NCBI RefSeq assembly: GCF_039543525.1 | Contig: NZ_BAABJX010000036.1 | Coordinates: 1-64,000 of the forward strand | DNA: 64,000 nt | Reading direction: 5' to 3' | Source of the DNA: Algivirga pacifica | GTDB taxonomy: Bacteria; Bacteroidota; Bacteroidia; Cytophagales; Flammeovirgaceae | In this document: one piece after another, positions 42,785-50,968 of the stretch | Numbering within the stretch: the stretch's first letter is position 1 | Layout: each line of letters opens with the position of its first letter | Program-made: the position numbers and the translations under genes | The notes under the pieces: model-generated | The model's input: only the letters and a program-made list of their open reading frames with translations | Database searches by the model: none | Told to the model about the DNA's origin: nothing

Positions 42785-43432
42785 CTACTTCACCCCCACT
42801 CCCTTAATCTGTGGACTCACCGGAAAAAATGTGCTCCCCCATATTTTCATGCGGTAGGCATCCAACTGCACATTAGAAAATCCTGCCTTATGGATAAAGG
42901 AGGCTGTATCTCTATTGGTATGGCAACCTTCAAAAAGCCAGCACCAAGGACCATGAAGCAGGTTCTGTAAGTGAAGTAAGCGACTATTTGATTGAGCTCT
43001 TACGTGCTCAAGAAATACAAACTTCCCTTCCGGCCTAAGGATACGCTTAATTTCCTTTAGGCATTGATCCGGATCTTGTACGGTACAGAGCACTAAGGTG
43101 CTAATGACCATACTTACCGAGTGATCAGGCAAAGGGATCTGCTCTGCCATGGCGGGAATAATTTCCAGTTCTATCCCATACTTTGCTGCTTCTTTTTTCA
43201 GAAACGGATGCATGGGGATATTAGGTTCTATCGCAATGACTTTAGTGCCTTTGGGGTAGTAACGCATGTTGGCACCAGCTCCTGCTCCAATCTCTACGAG
43301 AGATTCAGGTACTTCTTGTAGGAGTTCTTTTTTGTAGCGTCCAAAAAGGTGATGCATGCTTTCGTTGATGAGGGAGAGTCCCCAGGCATTGAATTTGCCT
43401 CTGAGTTTGTTGGTGTGGTAGGTGTAGTTCAT
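42785..43432 (-). CDS. Class I SAM-dependent methyltransferase
   Basis: This is a 215-residue cytosolic methyltransferase. The SAM-binding loop is LVEIGAGAGANMRYYP, motif II acidic residue lies in VIAIEPN, and VISTLVLCTVQDPDQCLKEIKRILRPEGKFVFLEHV matches the UbiE/METTL7-like group. The substrate is unknown. It lies just downstream of GTTGAG element D, and converges on the barrel protein gene. Confidence 0.88.
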   Translation of the reverse strand: MNYTYHTNKLRGKFNAWGLSLINESMHHLFGRYKKELLQEVPESLVEIGAGAGANMRYYPKGTKVIAIEPNIPMHPFLKKEAAKYGIELEIIPAMAEQIPLPDHSVSMVISTLVLCTVQDPDQCLKEIKRILRPEGKFVFLEHVRAQSNSRLLHLQNLLHGPWCWLFEGCHTNRDTASFIHKAGFSNVQLDAYRMKIWGSTFFPVSPQIKGVGVK

Positions 43433-43439
43433 GGTTTTT

Positions 43440-43662
43440 GTTGAGGCGGCTAACGCCGCTGGTTGAGTAGCACTTCGTGCCGTTGAGATTCACCTTCGGT
43501 GAGTTGAGTACTTGTTACAAGTTAGTGAAAAAACTGAAGGCTGATTAAGGTTGAATAATTAAGCGTCATACTGCTAGTTCGCTTTGTTGAGTGGCACTGC
43601 GTGCCGTTGAGTGGAGCTTTGCTCCACTCAACTAGCGGCGTAAGCCGCCTCAACAACTCAAC
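43440..43662. repeat. GTTGAG composite hairpin element D
   Basis: This element begins GTTGAGGCGGCTAACGCCGC and carries GGCAC-type, TCACC-TTC-GGTGA, then about 80 bp of unique sequence, then GGCAC-TGC-GTGCC, GGAGC-TTT-GCTCC and the closing GCGGC hairpin. Its CTCAAC end overlaps the TGA stop of the SEC-C gene on the minus strand (43658-43660). Confidence 0.8.
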
Positions 43663-45277
43663 CCTTCTTCATGCAGCATTTCTTATACTTCTTCCCACTA
43701 CCACAAGGACAAGGATCATTTCTGCCGATTTTTTCCTCACGAATAATCGGTTGCGTGATTTCCAATGATTCCTGAGGGGTAAGGTAGCTATTCATAAACG
43801 CTTCCTCTTCTTCAGGCAATTCCTCAGGAATATCGAAAGAACTATCCTGGTGATCACCGTTCAACCAATTTCGTTCCTCTGCATAATAAACATAGATATC
43901 GTATAGGTCATCTTCATCTACAGGGCTTTCTTGCGTTTCATACATTTGTGAGAATAGCTCATAATCACCACAAATCATCTCATCTACATAACCTTTGTCA
44001 TACAGCTCTTTCACATAAGGAAGTGTCTCCTCAAATTGACCATCGATCAGGTAAGCCACCATTACCCCTAAGGCTTCACTATCCAGGATATTATCCTCTG
44101 GCGTTACCTCAGTATAGTATTGGAATACCTCTTTAAAAGCATTGGCTACCTCTTCTCTTCGTTCAGGGTTATGTAAAGCTACTTGCAGTATTGTTCTGGC
44201 AACAGCATCTCTTGCATATGCATTGATTCCCGGTTCTTTCAGGAAATCCTTTAAAACAGATAGTTGTCCATTCCCTACCTTATAAAGCACATCCCATACC
44301 ACTTCATTCAAGAACTCCCCCAAATAGAAATCAAGTACCTTATTATTCTGGCGTAGTACTTCCAGAATATTGGGTAGACTCTCCTCTGCTTTTAGTGCTC
44401 CTAATAACAACAGCGCATGTTGCAAGAAGGCATTTGTTTCCGGCCCCTCAGACTCTGGGATATGTTTTTTCAGATAGTTAAAACGATTAATACTATCCTC
44501 CAATACCGCATTAAGGTCCTCAATTAAGGCTTCTCTTGGAAGTCCCAACACCTCTTGTAATTGCTCATCAGTGGTTGCACCTGGTTCGGTGGTATAGATA
44601 AAGCTCAACGCCTCATTCTTTAATGCAGGCTGTTTCTTTTTTCTACTCTTAGGATTATTATTTTCCTTGACCGCTATAAAATTTTCAGCCGTTCCTCCAT
44701 TTGAAAAGTTCCTTGCTTCCAACAGGTCCAATATTTCCTCTCCCGCTTCAATCAAATGATTTTCAGGATCAATACTACGCATCAACTGCAAACAATCTTT
44801 TGCATATTGCATCTCCCCGGCAGAGGCCGCATACTGTAAGGCGATAAAGTAATAAATGACCACCTCGCCTTGGTGAAATACCTTACGTTTAGGATATAAC
44901 CCCTCAAGGGTTAGTGTTTTACCCAACAGTTCTCCCACCTTTTCAAGGTTACCCATTGACAGGAATGCATAGGCTAAGTTCATTCTGGAAAAGATATACC
45001 CAGGGTGATCTTTCACTGTCTGTAGATTTAATGCCATCGCACTTTCTTCATTTCCTGACCTTTGATAATAGTCAGCCAGCATATGTTTTAGTGCCGGATA
45101 CTTGGGATATTGCTCAATTAAATCTTCTAGCTTTTTCTTTACGGAAACCTTTCCATGTTCTATTCCATCGATTAAAGAGGAATGTAAATGGGCAATAGGA
45201 GAAGGTAAAGCGATGACGCTATCGGCCTTTTCCGTATTATCTGTAACCTGATAAGGGAGACTATTCAATGCTTTCAT
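43658..45277 (-). CDS. TPR/HEAT-like repeat protein with C-terminal SEC-C zinc motif (paralog 2)
   Basis: This is a 539-residue protein with the same plan as the gene at 35620-37221: TPR-like repeats (YPKYPALKHMLADYYQRSGNEESAMAL, GYIFSRMNLAYAFLSMGNLEKVGELLG), a DUF1186-like middle (FYLGEFLNEVVWDVLYKVGNGQLSVLKDFL) and the SEC-C end IGRNDPCPCGSGKKYKKCC. An acidic insertion (EELPEEEEAF) precedes the zinc motif. The stop codon is formed by the adjacent GTTGAG repeat. A candidate promoter TAAGTTTG lies about 75 bp upstream, and a GTTATCA tandem array lies beyond it. Confidence 0.85.
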   Translation of the reverse strand: MKALNSLPYQVTDNTEKADSVIALPSPIAHLHSSLIDGIEHGKVSVKKKLEDLIEQYPKYPALKHMLADYYQRSGNEESAMALNLQTVKDHPGYIFSRMNLAYAFLSMGNLEKVGELLGKTLTLEGLYPKRKVFHQGEVVIYYFIALQYAASAGEMQYAKDCLQLMRSIDPENHLIEAGEEILDLLEARNFSNGGTAENFIAVKENNNPKSRKKKQPALKNEALSFIYTTEPGATTDEQLQEVLGLPREALIEDLNAVLEDSINRFNYLKKHIPESEGPETNAFLQHALLLLGALKAEESLPNILEVLRQNNKVLDFYLGEFLNEVVWDVLYKVGNGQLSVLKDFLKEPGINAYARDAVARTILQVALHNPERREEVANAFKEVFQYYTEVTPEDNILDSEALGVMVAYLIDGQFEETLPYVKELYDKGYVDEMICGDYELFSQMYETQESPVDEDDLYDIYVYYAEERNWLNGDHQDSSFDIPEELPEEEEAFMNSYLTPQESLEITQPIIREEKIGRNDPCPCGSGKKYKKCCMKKG

Positions 45278-45350
45278 TTTGTGGATGTTTCTAAACTTTT
45301 ATTGTCCTTGCGATTTCCGTTTCAGAAGATCGTCACGATTTTTCAGTCCA

Positions 45351-45358
45351 CAAACTTA
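45351..45358 (-). promoter_or_regulatory. Candidate -7 box for the SEC-C gene
   Basis: On the minus strand it reads TAAGTTTG, matching TAnnTTTG, 74 bp upstream of the ATG. The perfect heptad array begins about 45 bp further upstream. Confidence 0.4.
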
Positions 45359-45402
45359 AGAAAAGATCTGTTTTAACGTAAATGACAGAAACTTGATTAT
45401 CG

Positions 45403-45532
45403 GTTATCAGTTATCAGTTATCAGTTATCAGTTATCAGTTATCAGTTATCAGTTATCAGTTATCAGTTATCAGTTATCAGTTATCAGTTATCAGTTATCA
45501 GTTATCAGTTATCAGTTATCAGTTATCAGTTA
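45403..45532. repeat. Perfect heptanucleotide tandem repeat (GTTATCA)n, about 18.5 copies
   Basis: The unit GTTATCA is repeated about 18.5 times without error. GATAAGCGATAACCGATAAAC at 45591 onward (broken here by ordinary bases) forms inverted counterparts of the array. The array lies 125 bp upstream of the SEC-C gene start. Confidence 0.97.
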
Positions 45533-45638
45533 AGAAAATTATTTTCCCCCTAAGTAACATACAATACCCTAAGTGTATTTTTTTTTAAACGATAAGCGAT
45601 AACCGATAAACAATAACCATTGCATGGCGCCCATAAAC

Positions 45639-45676
45639 AAAAGGGCCATCATCTTATAGAAAGATGACAGCCCTTT
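45639..45676 (-). terminator. Terminator of the SLH lipoprotein gene
   Basis: AAAAGGGC pairs with GCCCTTTT with inner ATCATCTT/AAGATGA pairing around a short loop. On the minus strand it is followed by TTTTG-type residues. It lies 25 bp past the stop at 45701. Confidence 0.8.
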
Positions 45677-45700
45677 TGACCTTTATGAGTGCAGTCTTAC

Positions 45701-46909
45701 TTAATCAATGTACATAAAGTACTGTACTTTATCGTAATCACCATCTACCGTCATATTTCTGATATGTCTCTTTCCTTGGTTATCTACGATCCACGCATAA
45801 TCTGTTTGGCCAGGGGTTACCCATTCCATAAAGAAGTAAACGTGTGTAGGGTAATATCCACCTCCATCACTATCTGGGAACCACTTATCAATCGTAAAAC
45901 AGATATCTCCTTTTCTTACCTTTGAGATATCAAAAGACTGCTGGTAACCGTATCGCTGCAGTTCATACTTCAAGCAATAGCCCAATGAGTTTTCGTAAGG
46001 TGTACCATCCGTTACTGTTGCCCAGATATCATAGTCAAATCTTCTTAGCGTTGCCGATACAAAGGCTGCACATGGCGTTCCTGCTGTAATTTGCCCCCAA
46101 GCTTCGTCCAAAAGCATAGCATGATTATCGTTGGCAAAGTCTGCATACTCTGGATGTCCTCCTACAGAAGTTTCTATCTTTACCTGATAATCATTGGCAA
46201 TAGGTGAGGCAACACCTTCTCTAACCAGCATCTGGAAAAGAGCGGTAACAGCTTCACAACGATAGGCCGCCTCATTTGGCCACAATCTTGATATCGTAGG
46301 ATAGTTATAAACTAACCCTGCCTCTGTAGCTTTTGCGATCGAAGGTCTTGCCCATGAAGCAATAGAAGATGCATCAGTATATTGATCTAAAATAGACTCA
46401 TCTGCCGTTCCAATTCCTAGGCCTGCATTCAATGCTGCAAACACCTCTGTTCTGGAGATCGTGGCATTTGGTGCAAAGGTACCATCTGGATAGCCACTCA
46501 TATATCCTGCTCTAGCTACTTGTAAGATCTTGGCCTCGGCCCAATGCCCTCCAATATCAGAAAAATCTCTGTTGGCATAGGTAGGGTTTTCCTCGGGATT
46601 AAGCACTGCTACAATCATAGAAGCATATTCTGCTCTGGTAATGGTATTATCTGGCCTAAACGACCCATCCGGGTAACCTGAAATATACCCATTATCCATC
46701 ATATAGTTAATTTCTTGTTCTGCCCAATGAGAGGCAACATCTGCTGTTCTAGCATTAGCGCTGTACTCCGCTCCTTTATAGCGTGTTTCTTCCACCTGCT
46801 GCACTGGCGCTGGCTGCTCTAATGATTCACTTTCTAATGTAGATTCACACCCAATAAAAAGGGCACCCAGTAAAAAAATAAGTACTAATTGAATAGATGA
46901 TCTTAACAT
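45701..46909 (-). CDS. SLH-domain lipoprotein with papain-like C-terminal domain
   Basis: This is a 402-residue exported protein. The signal peptide ends in GALFIGC, a lipobox. Three S-layer homology domains follow at about residues 58-110, 115-165 and 170-235 (ASHWAEQEINYMMDNGYISGYPDGSFRPDNTITRAE, then GHWAEAKILQVARAGYMSGYPDGTFAPNATISRTEV). The C-terminal 150 residues look like an NlpC/CHAP-type hydrolase: a Cys in ITAGTPCAAFVS, a His in YYPTHVYFFMEW and an Asp in WIVDNQGK. SLH domains bind cell-wall polymers in other phyla. The enzyme part is an inference from the residue order. Confidence 0.8.
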   Translation of the reverse strand: MLRSSIQLVLIFLLGALFIGCESTLESESLEQPAPVQQVEETRYKGAEYSANARTADVASHWAEQEINYMMDNGYISGYPDGSFRPDNTITRAEYASMIVAVLNPEENPTYANRDFSDIGGHWAEAKILQVARAGYMSGYPDGTFAPNATISRTEVFAALNAGLGIGTADESILDQYTDASSIASWARPSIAKATEAGLVYNYPTISRLWPNEAAYRCEAVTALFQMLVREGVASPIANDYQVKIETSVGGHPEYADFANDNHAMLLDEAWGQITAGTPCAAFVSATLRRFDYDIWATVTDGTPYENSLGYCLKYELQRYGYQQSFDISKVRKGDICFTIDKWFPDSDGGGYYPTHVYFFMEWVTPGQTDYAWIVDNQGKRHIRNMTVDGDYDKVQYFMYID

Positions 46910-47174
46910 TGTAAGAATAGTTTATGAGTAAAAAAGTGCTTTTAGAATATGTTGAGTATACTCCAAAAACTAAAATTAATTTTCACATATATCAATATAC
47001 ACAAGTTAATTCTACATATTTTTTACTTTAAAACATAATATTGTATTTATTTTTTAATAAAAAAGACATAACACTGCATAAAAAGCAAAATTTAATTTTA
47101 TATCGATACCTATTTTCTGAAATTGAAGGAAAGAGGAAGGAAATTATTTTTTGTCATCGTATCCAACGATCACA

Positions 47175-47212
47175 AAAAAGCCTTCAAATACCATTACGAT
47201 TTGAAGGCTTTA
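47175..47212 (-). terminator. Terminator of the secreted protein gene at 47303
   Basis: On the minus strand AAAGCCTTCAAAT pairs with ATTTGAAGGCTTT, followed by T residues. The rest of the 46910-47302 gap is very AT-rich and holds only a small CCCTC-TTGA-GAGGG hairpin near 47257. Confidence 0.75.
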
Positions 47213-47302
47213 TCAAAAAATCACTGAAGTTCAATAGGTTTCTATTTATCCATTCCCCCTCTTGAGGAGGGATCTTGCCATTAGTATACATAGTCTTAAA
47301 GT

Positions 47303-47830
47303 TTAGCGACTCGTAACTTCCATTACAGGGATCGTGAACAACTCTTTAAAATACTGATCCAAATAGCTCAACACTCTTTCTGTTCCTCCATTATCCTTTA
47401 GCGTACCCTCTGAGTCTCTAATCGCATACTCATTCAAGTCAAAAACAGTAGGACGTGTTCCTTTTTTCTCAAACTTAATTCCTCTCACTATCACAACATA
47501 TCCATCCTTTTTGAACTGAATAGCCAAAGCGGCCGACAGTGGGTAATTTAGCGCCGTCCATGTTCCAAAGTATTTTCCACCATATTTATTGTAGTTTACT
47601 TTAGCGTGATCCATTCCACCTATCAATACCACTCCGTTATCACTCAAGCCATACACCTCTGGTTGGTTGACCAAGTGTTTTTTAAGTTGTTCTACCATAT
47701 TGCCAGATTCATATGGAAAAAATTTAGAGTACACTACTGTTCCATATTCAACTTTAAATGTTTCCTGTCCAAACGTATAGGTTATGCTAAACAACATAAA
47801 AGTCAGTAACGTTAATTTTAGTTTTCTCAT
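47303..47830 (-). CDS. Secreted protein of unknown function (paralog pair, member 1)
   Basis: This is a 175-residue protein with a signal peptide (KLTLLTFMLFSITYTFGQ) and no lipobox. The mature part reads FKVEYGTVVYSKFFPYESGNMVEQLKKHL and ALAIQFKKDGYVVIVRGIKFE, a helix-plus-beta pattern resembling DUF4468. It is a clear paralog of the next gene (shared LEYGTVxY, VxVRGIKFx and DLxEYxx motifs). Function is unknown. Confidence 0.75.
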   Translation of the reverse strand: MRKLKLTLLTFMLFSITYTFGQETFKVEYGTVVYSKFFPYESGNMVEQLKKHLVNQPEVYGLSDNGVVLIGGMDHAKVNYNKYGGKYFGTWTALNYPLSAALAIQFKKDGYVVIVRGIKFEKKGTRPTVFDLNEYAIRDSEGTLKDNGGTERVLSYLDQYFKELFTIPVMEVTSR

Positions 47831-47903
47831 CTTTTCAAATTTTTAGCCAATAAACACACAGGGTTGAAGAAGAAGGAGGCATTATAATCCTTTTAGTTTC
47901 GTT

Positions 47904-47927
47904 GGGACGACCACAAGGATCTCCCTT
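47904..47927. repeat. Degenerate GGGCGACCACAAGG-type palindrome
   Basis: This resembles the palindrome at 24948-24969, with several mismatches. It is one of three palindromes in the 47831-48276 gap. Confidence 0.45.
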
Positions 47928-48043
47928 ACCTTTTGCCTCAACCTGAAGGGAAGTAAAGTAGTTTTTATCAAAAAAAATAGCCCTATCATAGAGCTTGGTG
48001 AAAATAACAACGTATACAAATATCAAATTCTTAAAAAACAGGA

Positions 48044-48066
48044 TTAAACCTGTGGAATCGCAGGTT
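48044..48066. repeat. Palindrome AAACCTG-TGGAAT-CGCAGGTTT type
   Basis: The 7-bp arms are complementary around a TGGAAT loop. Like other intergenic palindromes here it has GGA in the loop. Confidence 0.55.
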
Positions 48067-48200
48067 TAAGATATCTCCATAAACAAGTAAAAATGACGTT
48101 TAACCCTTTTATTCATTTTAAAAAAAAAGTGACCTATATCATATTTAAAGCTTGTTTGAAATACTGATTCAGAAAAGCTCTGAATGAATAATTGAATATA

Positions 48201-48234
48201 GCACTGTTCGTAGCAAGGATACTACGAACAGTGC
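48201..48234. repeat. 13-bp-arm palindrome downstream of the gene at 48277
   Basis: GCACTGTTCGTAG pairs perfectly with CTACGAACAGTGC around an 8-nt loop. It lies 43 bp past the stop of the minus-strand gene and may end its transcript, though a U-tract is missing. Confidence 0.7.
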
Positions 48235-48276
48235 CTGTGCCCACCTTGTGCCTGAGGTAGCTCTCTCCCTTAGAGC

Positions 48277-48783
48277 TTATTTACTATACAGCTCAGCACC
48301 AATATCAAATGTGTCCTGAAAATACTGATGAATCACATTCAAGGTATAGTTACGGTTCTTACTATCTATCAACTCCGTACGTTCTTTATTCGCTACATAT
48401 TCTGTGAGGTCATAGACCTTGCGGGAAGTACTGCTTGCCTGAAACTTAATCCCCCGGATGGTCACCGTATACTTATCCTCTGCAAACTCAACCGTTAATC
48501 CTGCTTCATAAGGGTAGTTCAGGCCTATCCACGCCCGATACGATCGTTCAAAATCCATTTTTACATTTTGGAGATTCGCAGTGAATGTCGCTCCATTGTA
48601 CTTAAGGTCAAACACTTCTGGTATTCTTCTAAAACGGTACTCCAGTTCTTTTACAGAGCCTTGGGGAAAGTCAAAAGTGTGTTGATAAATGACGGTTCCA
48701 TACTCTAGCTGAAATGGAGATTGTGCCATGGATACAGTCATGCAGCCGTAAAAGGACAGCAAAAAAAAGATGATTCGCTTCAT
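48277..48783 (-). CDS. Secreted protein of unknown function (paralog pair, member 2)
   Basis: This is a 168-residue protein with a signal peptide (KRIIFFLLSFYGCMTVSMAQ) and the same fold pattern as the previous gene: FQLEYGTVIYQHTFDFPQGSVKELEYRF, IGLNYPYEAGLTVEFAEDKYTVTIRGIKF and VYDLTEYVANKERTELI. The two are separated by 446 bp of palindrome-rich DNA, not an operon spacing. Function is unknown; both may be periplasmic. Confidence 0.75.
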   Translation of the reverse strand: MKRIIFFLLSFYGCMTVSMAQSPFQLEYGTVIYQHTFDFPQGSVKELEYRFRRIPEVFDLKYNGATFTANLQNVKMDFERSYRAWIGLNYPYEAGLTVEFAEDKYTVTIRGIKFQASSTSRKVYDLTEYVANKERTELIDSKNRNYTLNVIHQYFQDTFDIGAELYSK

Positions 48784-49033
48784 GTTTACTTGTTTGTTCT
48801 GATGTTATTAAAAAAAATCACTGATCACATAGATGTGTAAATTAAAATTAAAATAAAAAAGTATTAGCCCTTATACACTTTCTTAAATCCTTTTTCTAGA
48901 ATTTTTTAGTGTAGGAGTTTATCCTTAATTTGAAAAAATAGTATTTCTATCTAAAAAATTGCATCTACGACACACCCAGAATAAGTGACCAATACATCCC
49001 TTATCTTAATTATCCACTATTATATTGAGCCCA

Positions 49034-49723
49034 ATGAACACTTTTGTACTCTCTGATATTCACGGTTGTAACCTTACACTTCAAAAGGCACTACAGAATA
49101 TAGGCCTTAAAGAAGGAGATGAATTAATCTTTTTAGGAGACTACATCGATCGTGGCCCTGATAGCAAAGGGGTAATCGACACTATACTTCACCTCAAAGC
49201 ATCCGGCTATCAAGTACATTGTTTAAAAGGAAACCATGAAGAGATGATGTTACAGGCCTTCTACGATACCAATGTATTAAAAGGATGGTTACGCAATGGA
49301 GGAGATACTACTCTTGACAGTTTCGGGATACAAGACCTCAGTGACTTAGACCGTCAATACATTGTTTTCTTGATGGGTCTTTCTGTGTGTTATACGAAAG
49401 ACAACTTCCTATTTGTACATGCTGGGCTCAACTTTGAGGTGGCAGACCCTATGAGTGATTTGTTTTCTATGTTATGGATCAGGAACTGGTACGAAGACAT
49501 CAATTACCATTGGCTAGAAGACCGATACATTATCCATGGACACACCCCTCGCCCTATTGACGAGCTAAAAACCATGTTAGATAATCTACCACAGCAAAGA
49601 TATCTCAATTTAGATAGTGGCTGTATTTATACAGAAAGACCCGGGCATGGGCACCTCTCTGTACTTCATCTCAATAGTATGCAGCTACATCTTGAGCCTT
49701 GTGTGGAAGCTTTTACACAATAA
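49034..49723 (+). CDS. Serine/threonine-type metallophosphoesterase
   Basis: This is a calcineurin-like phosphatase of about 229 residues. The metal-binding motifs are all present: DIHGCNLTLQKAL, GDYIDRGPDSKGVID, KGNHEEMML, VHAGLNFE and IHGHTPRP. It resembles the protein serine/threonine phosphatases and the bis(5'-nucleosyl) tetraphosphatases; the substrate cannot be told. The start is the ATG at 49034; a TTG three codons upstream is less likely. It is followed 30 bp later by the aldo/keto reductase on the same strand. Confidence 0.9.
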   Translation: MNTFVLSDIHGCNLTLQKALQNIGLKEGDELIFLGDYIDRGPDSKGVIDTILHLKASGYQVHCLKGNHEEMMLQAFYDTNVLKGWLRNGGDTTLDSFGIQDLSDLDRQYIVFLMGLSVCYTKDNFLFVHAGLNFEVADPMSDLFSMLWIRNWYEDINYHWLEDRYIIHGHTPRPIDELKTMLDNLPQQRYLNLDSGCIYTERPGHGHLSVLHLNSMQLHLEPCVEAFTQ

Positions 49724-49753
49724 TTCTATTTTTTCACAATTAATATAATTTTC

Positions 49754-50704
49754 ATGTATACCCTTACATTTAGAAACAACGATGTCATGCCTGCCCTAGG
49801 TTTGGGCACTTGGAAGTCTGAGAAAGGAGAAGTATATGATGCTGTTCTTGCAGCTTTAGAAGCGGGATATCGTCACTTGGATTGTGCTTTTATCTATGGG
49901 AATGAAAAAGAAATTGGAGAAGCACTCACAGAGGCTTACAAAAGAGGAATCGTTCAGCGTTCTGATTTATGGATAACCTCCAAACTTTGGAATGACTCCC
50001 ACGCCAAGGGAAGTGTTGTCCCTGCCCTACAGCAAACACTGAATGATTTGCAAACTGACTATCTGGACCTTTACCTTATTCACTGGCCTGTAGCCCATAA
50101 AAAAGGAGTCCTATCCACCAGTAAGGCCGAGGAGCAAATCCCTTTGAGTGAGTTGCCTATTTCTGAAACCTGGACTGGTATGGAAGAAGCCGTTCGAAAA
50201 GGGTTAACCAAACATATCGGGGTATGTAACTTCGGATTGCAACGCCTAAAAGACCTGGTGGCTGTCAGCAATATTAAACCTGAAATGAATCAGGTGGAAT
50301 CACATCCTTACTTACAGCAAAATGAATTACTGGAATATTGTAAGGCTAACGATATTCATTATACGGGCTACTCCCCATTAGGCTCACCGGACCGCCCTGG
50401 TGACTTAAGAAAAGAAGACGACCCTATATTATTGGAAGACAATACCATCAATGCCATTGCAAAAAGGCATAAGGTATCCCCAGCACAAGTTACCTTGGCA
50501 TGGGCCTTACAAAGAGGGACTTCTGTTATACCAAAATCTGTTAACCCAGAACGTATCAAGGCTAATTTAAAAGCAAATGACCTTAAGCTGTCTGAAGAGG
50601 ATATGGCGGCGATTAAAGCCCTGGATAAAAATAGAAGGTATCTGGATGGGTCTTTCTGGTTTTTGAAAGGAGGTACTTATAAGAAAGAAGACCTCTGGAA
50701 ATAA
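49754..50704 (+). CDS. Aldo/keto reductase
   Basis: This is a 316-residue NADPH-dependent oxidoreductase with an (alpha/beta)8 barrel. The catalytic residues are visible: Asp in RHLDCAFIYGNE, Tyr in the same motif, Lys in ITSKLWND and His in YLIHWPV. The cofactor-binding motif VIPKSVNPERIKANL lies near the end. It belongs to the AKR group acting on aldehydes or ketones; the substrate is unknown. It is probably co-transcribed with the phosphoesterase. Confidence 0.95.
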   Translation: MYTLTFRNNDVMPALGLGTWKSEKGEVYDAVLAALEAGYRHLDCAFIYGNEKEIGEALTEAYKRGIVQRSDLWITSKLWNDSHAKGSVVPALQQTLNDLQTDYLDLYLIHWPVAHKKGVLSTSKAEEQIPLSELPISETWTGMEEAVRKGLTKHIGVCNFGLQRLKDLVAVSNIKPEMNQVESHPYLQQNELLEYCKANDIHYTGYSPLGSPDRPGDLRKEDDPILLEDNTINAIAKRHKVSPAQVTLAWALQRGTSVIPKSVNPERIKANLKANDLKLSEEDMAAIKALDKNRRYLDGSFWFLKGGTYKKEDLWK

Positions 50705-50706
50705 TC

Positions 50707-50968
50707 TTGTTCATAGTGTTTAGTTGAGCTTCGCTCGTTCATAGTGTTTAGTTGAATCGTTGAGGCAGCTTACGCTGCTTGTTGAATCGTTGATTTGAGC
50801 TGAACTGTTGATTGATATTATATCACTCATACAACAGTTTAACTCGAATCACAGGCCATACAATGGTCACCAAAGGTGAAGTTACAGCATCACTTAATGG
50901 GGCAAAGCTCCATTCAATCATTCAACTAAACATTATGAACGAGCGAAGCTCTATTAAACATTATGAAC
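50707..50968. repeat. GTTCATAATGTTTAGTTGAG-class element H
   Basis: The element starts 3 bp past the aldo/keto reductase stop. It carries GTTCATAGTG and TTTAGTTGAG direct repeats around GAGC-TTC-GCTC, a GCAGC-TTAC-GCTGC module, GTTGATTCGAGTTGA words shared with element J, CCAT-ACA-ATGG and GGTGA modules and an inverted end. The TAA stop of the next gene lies inside the last arm. Confidence 0.75.
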
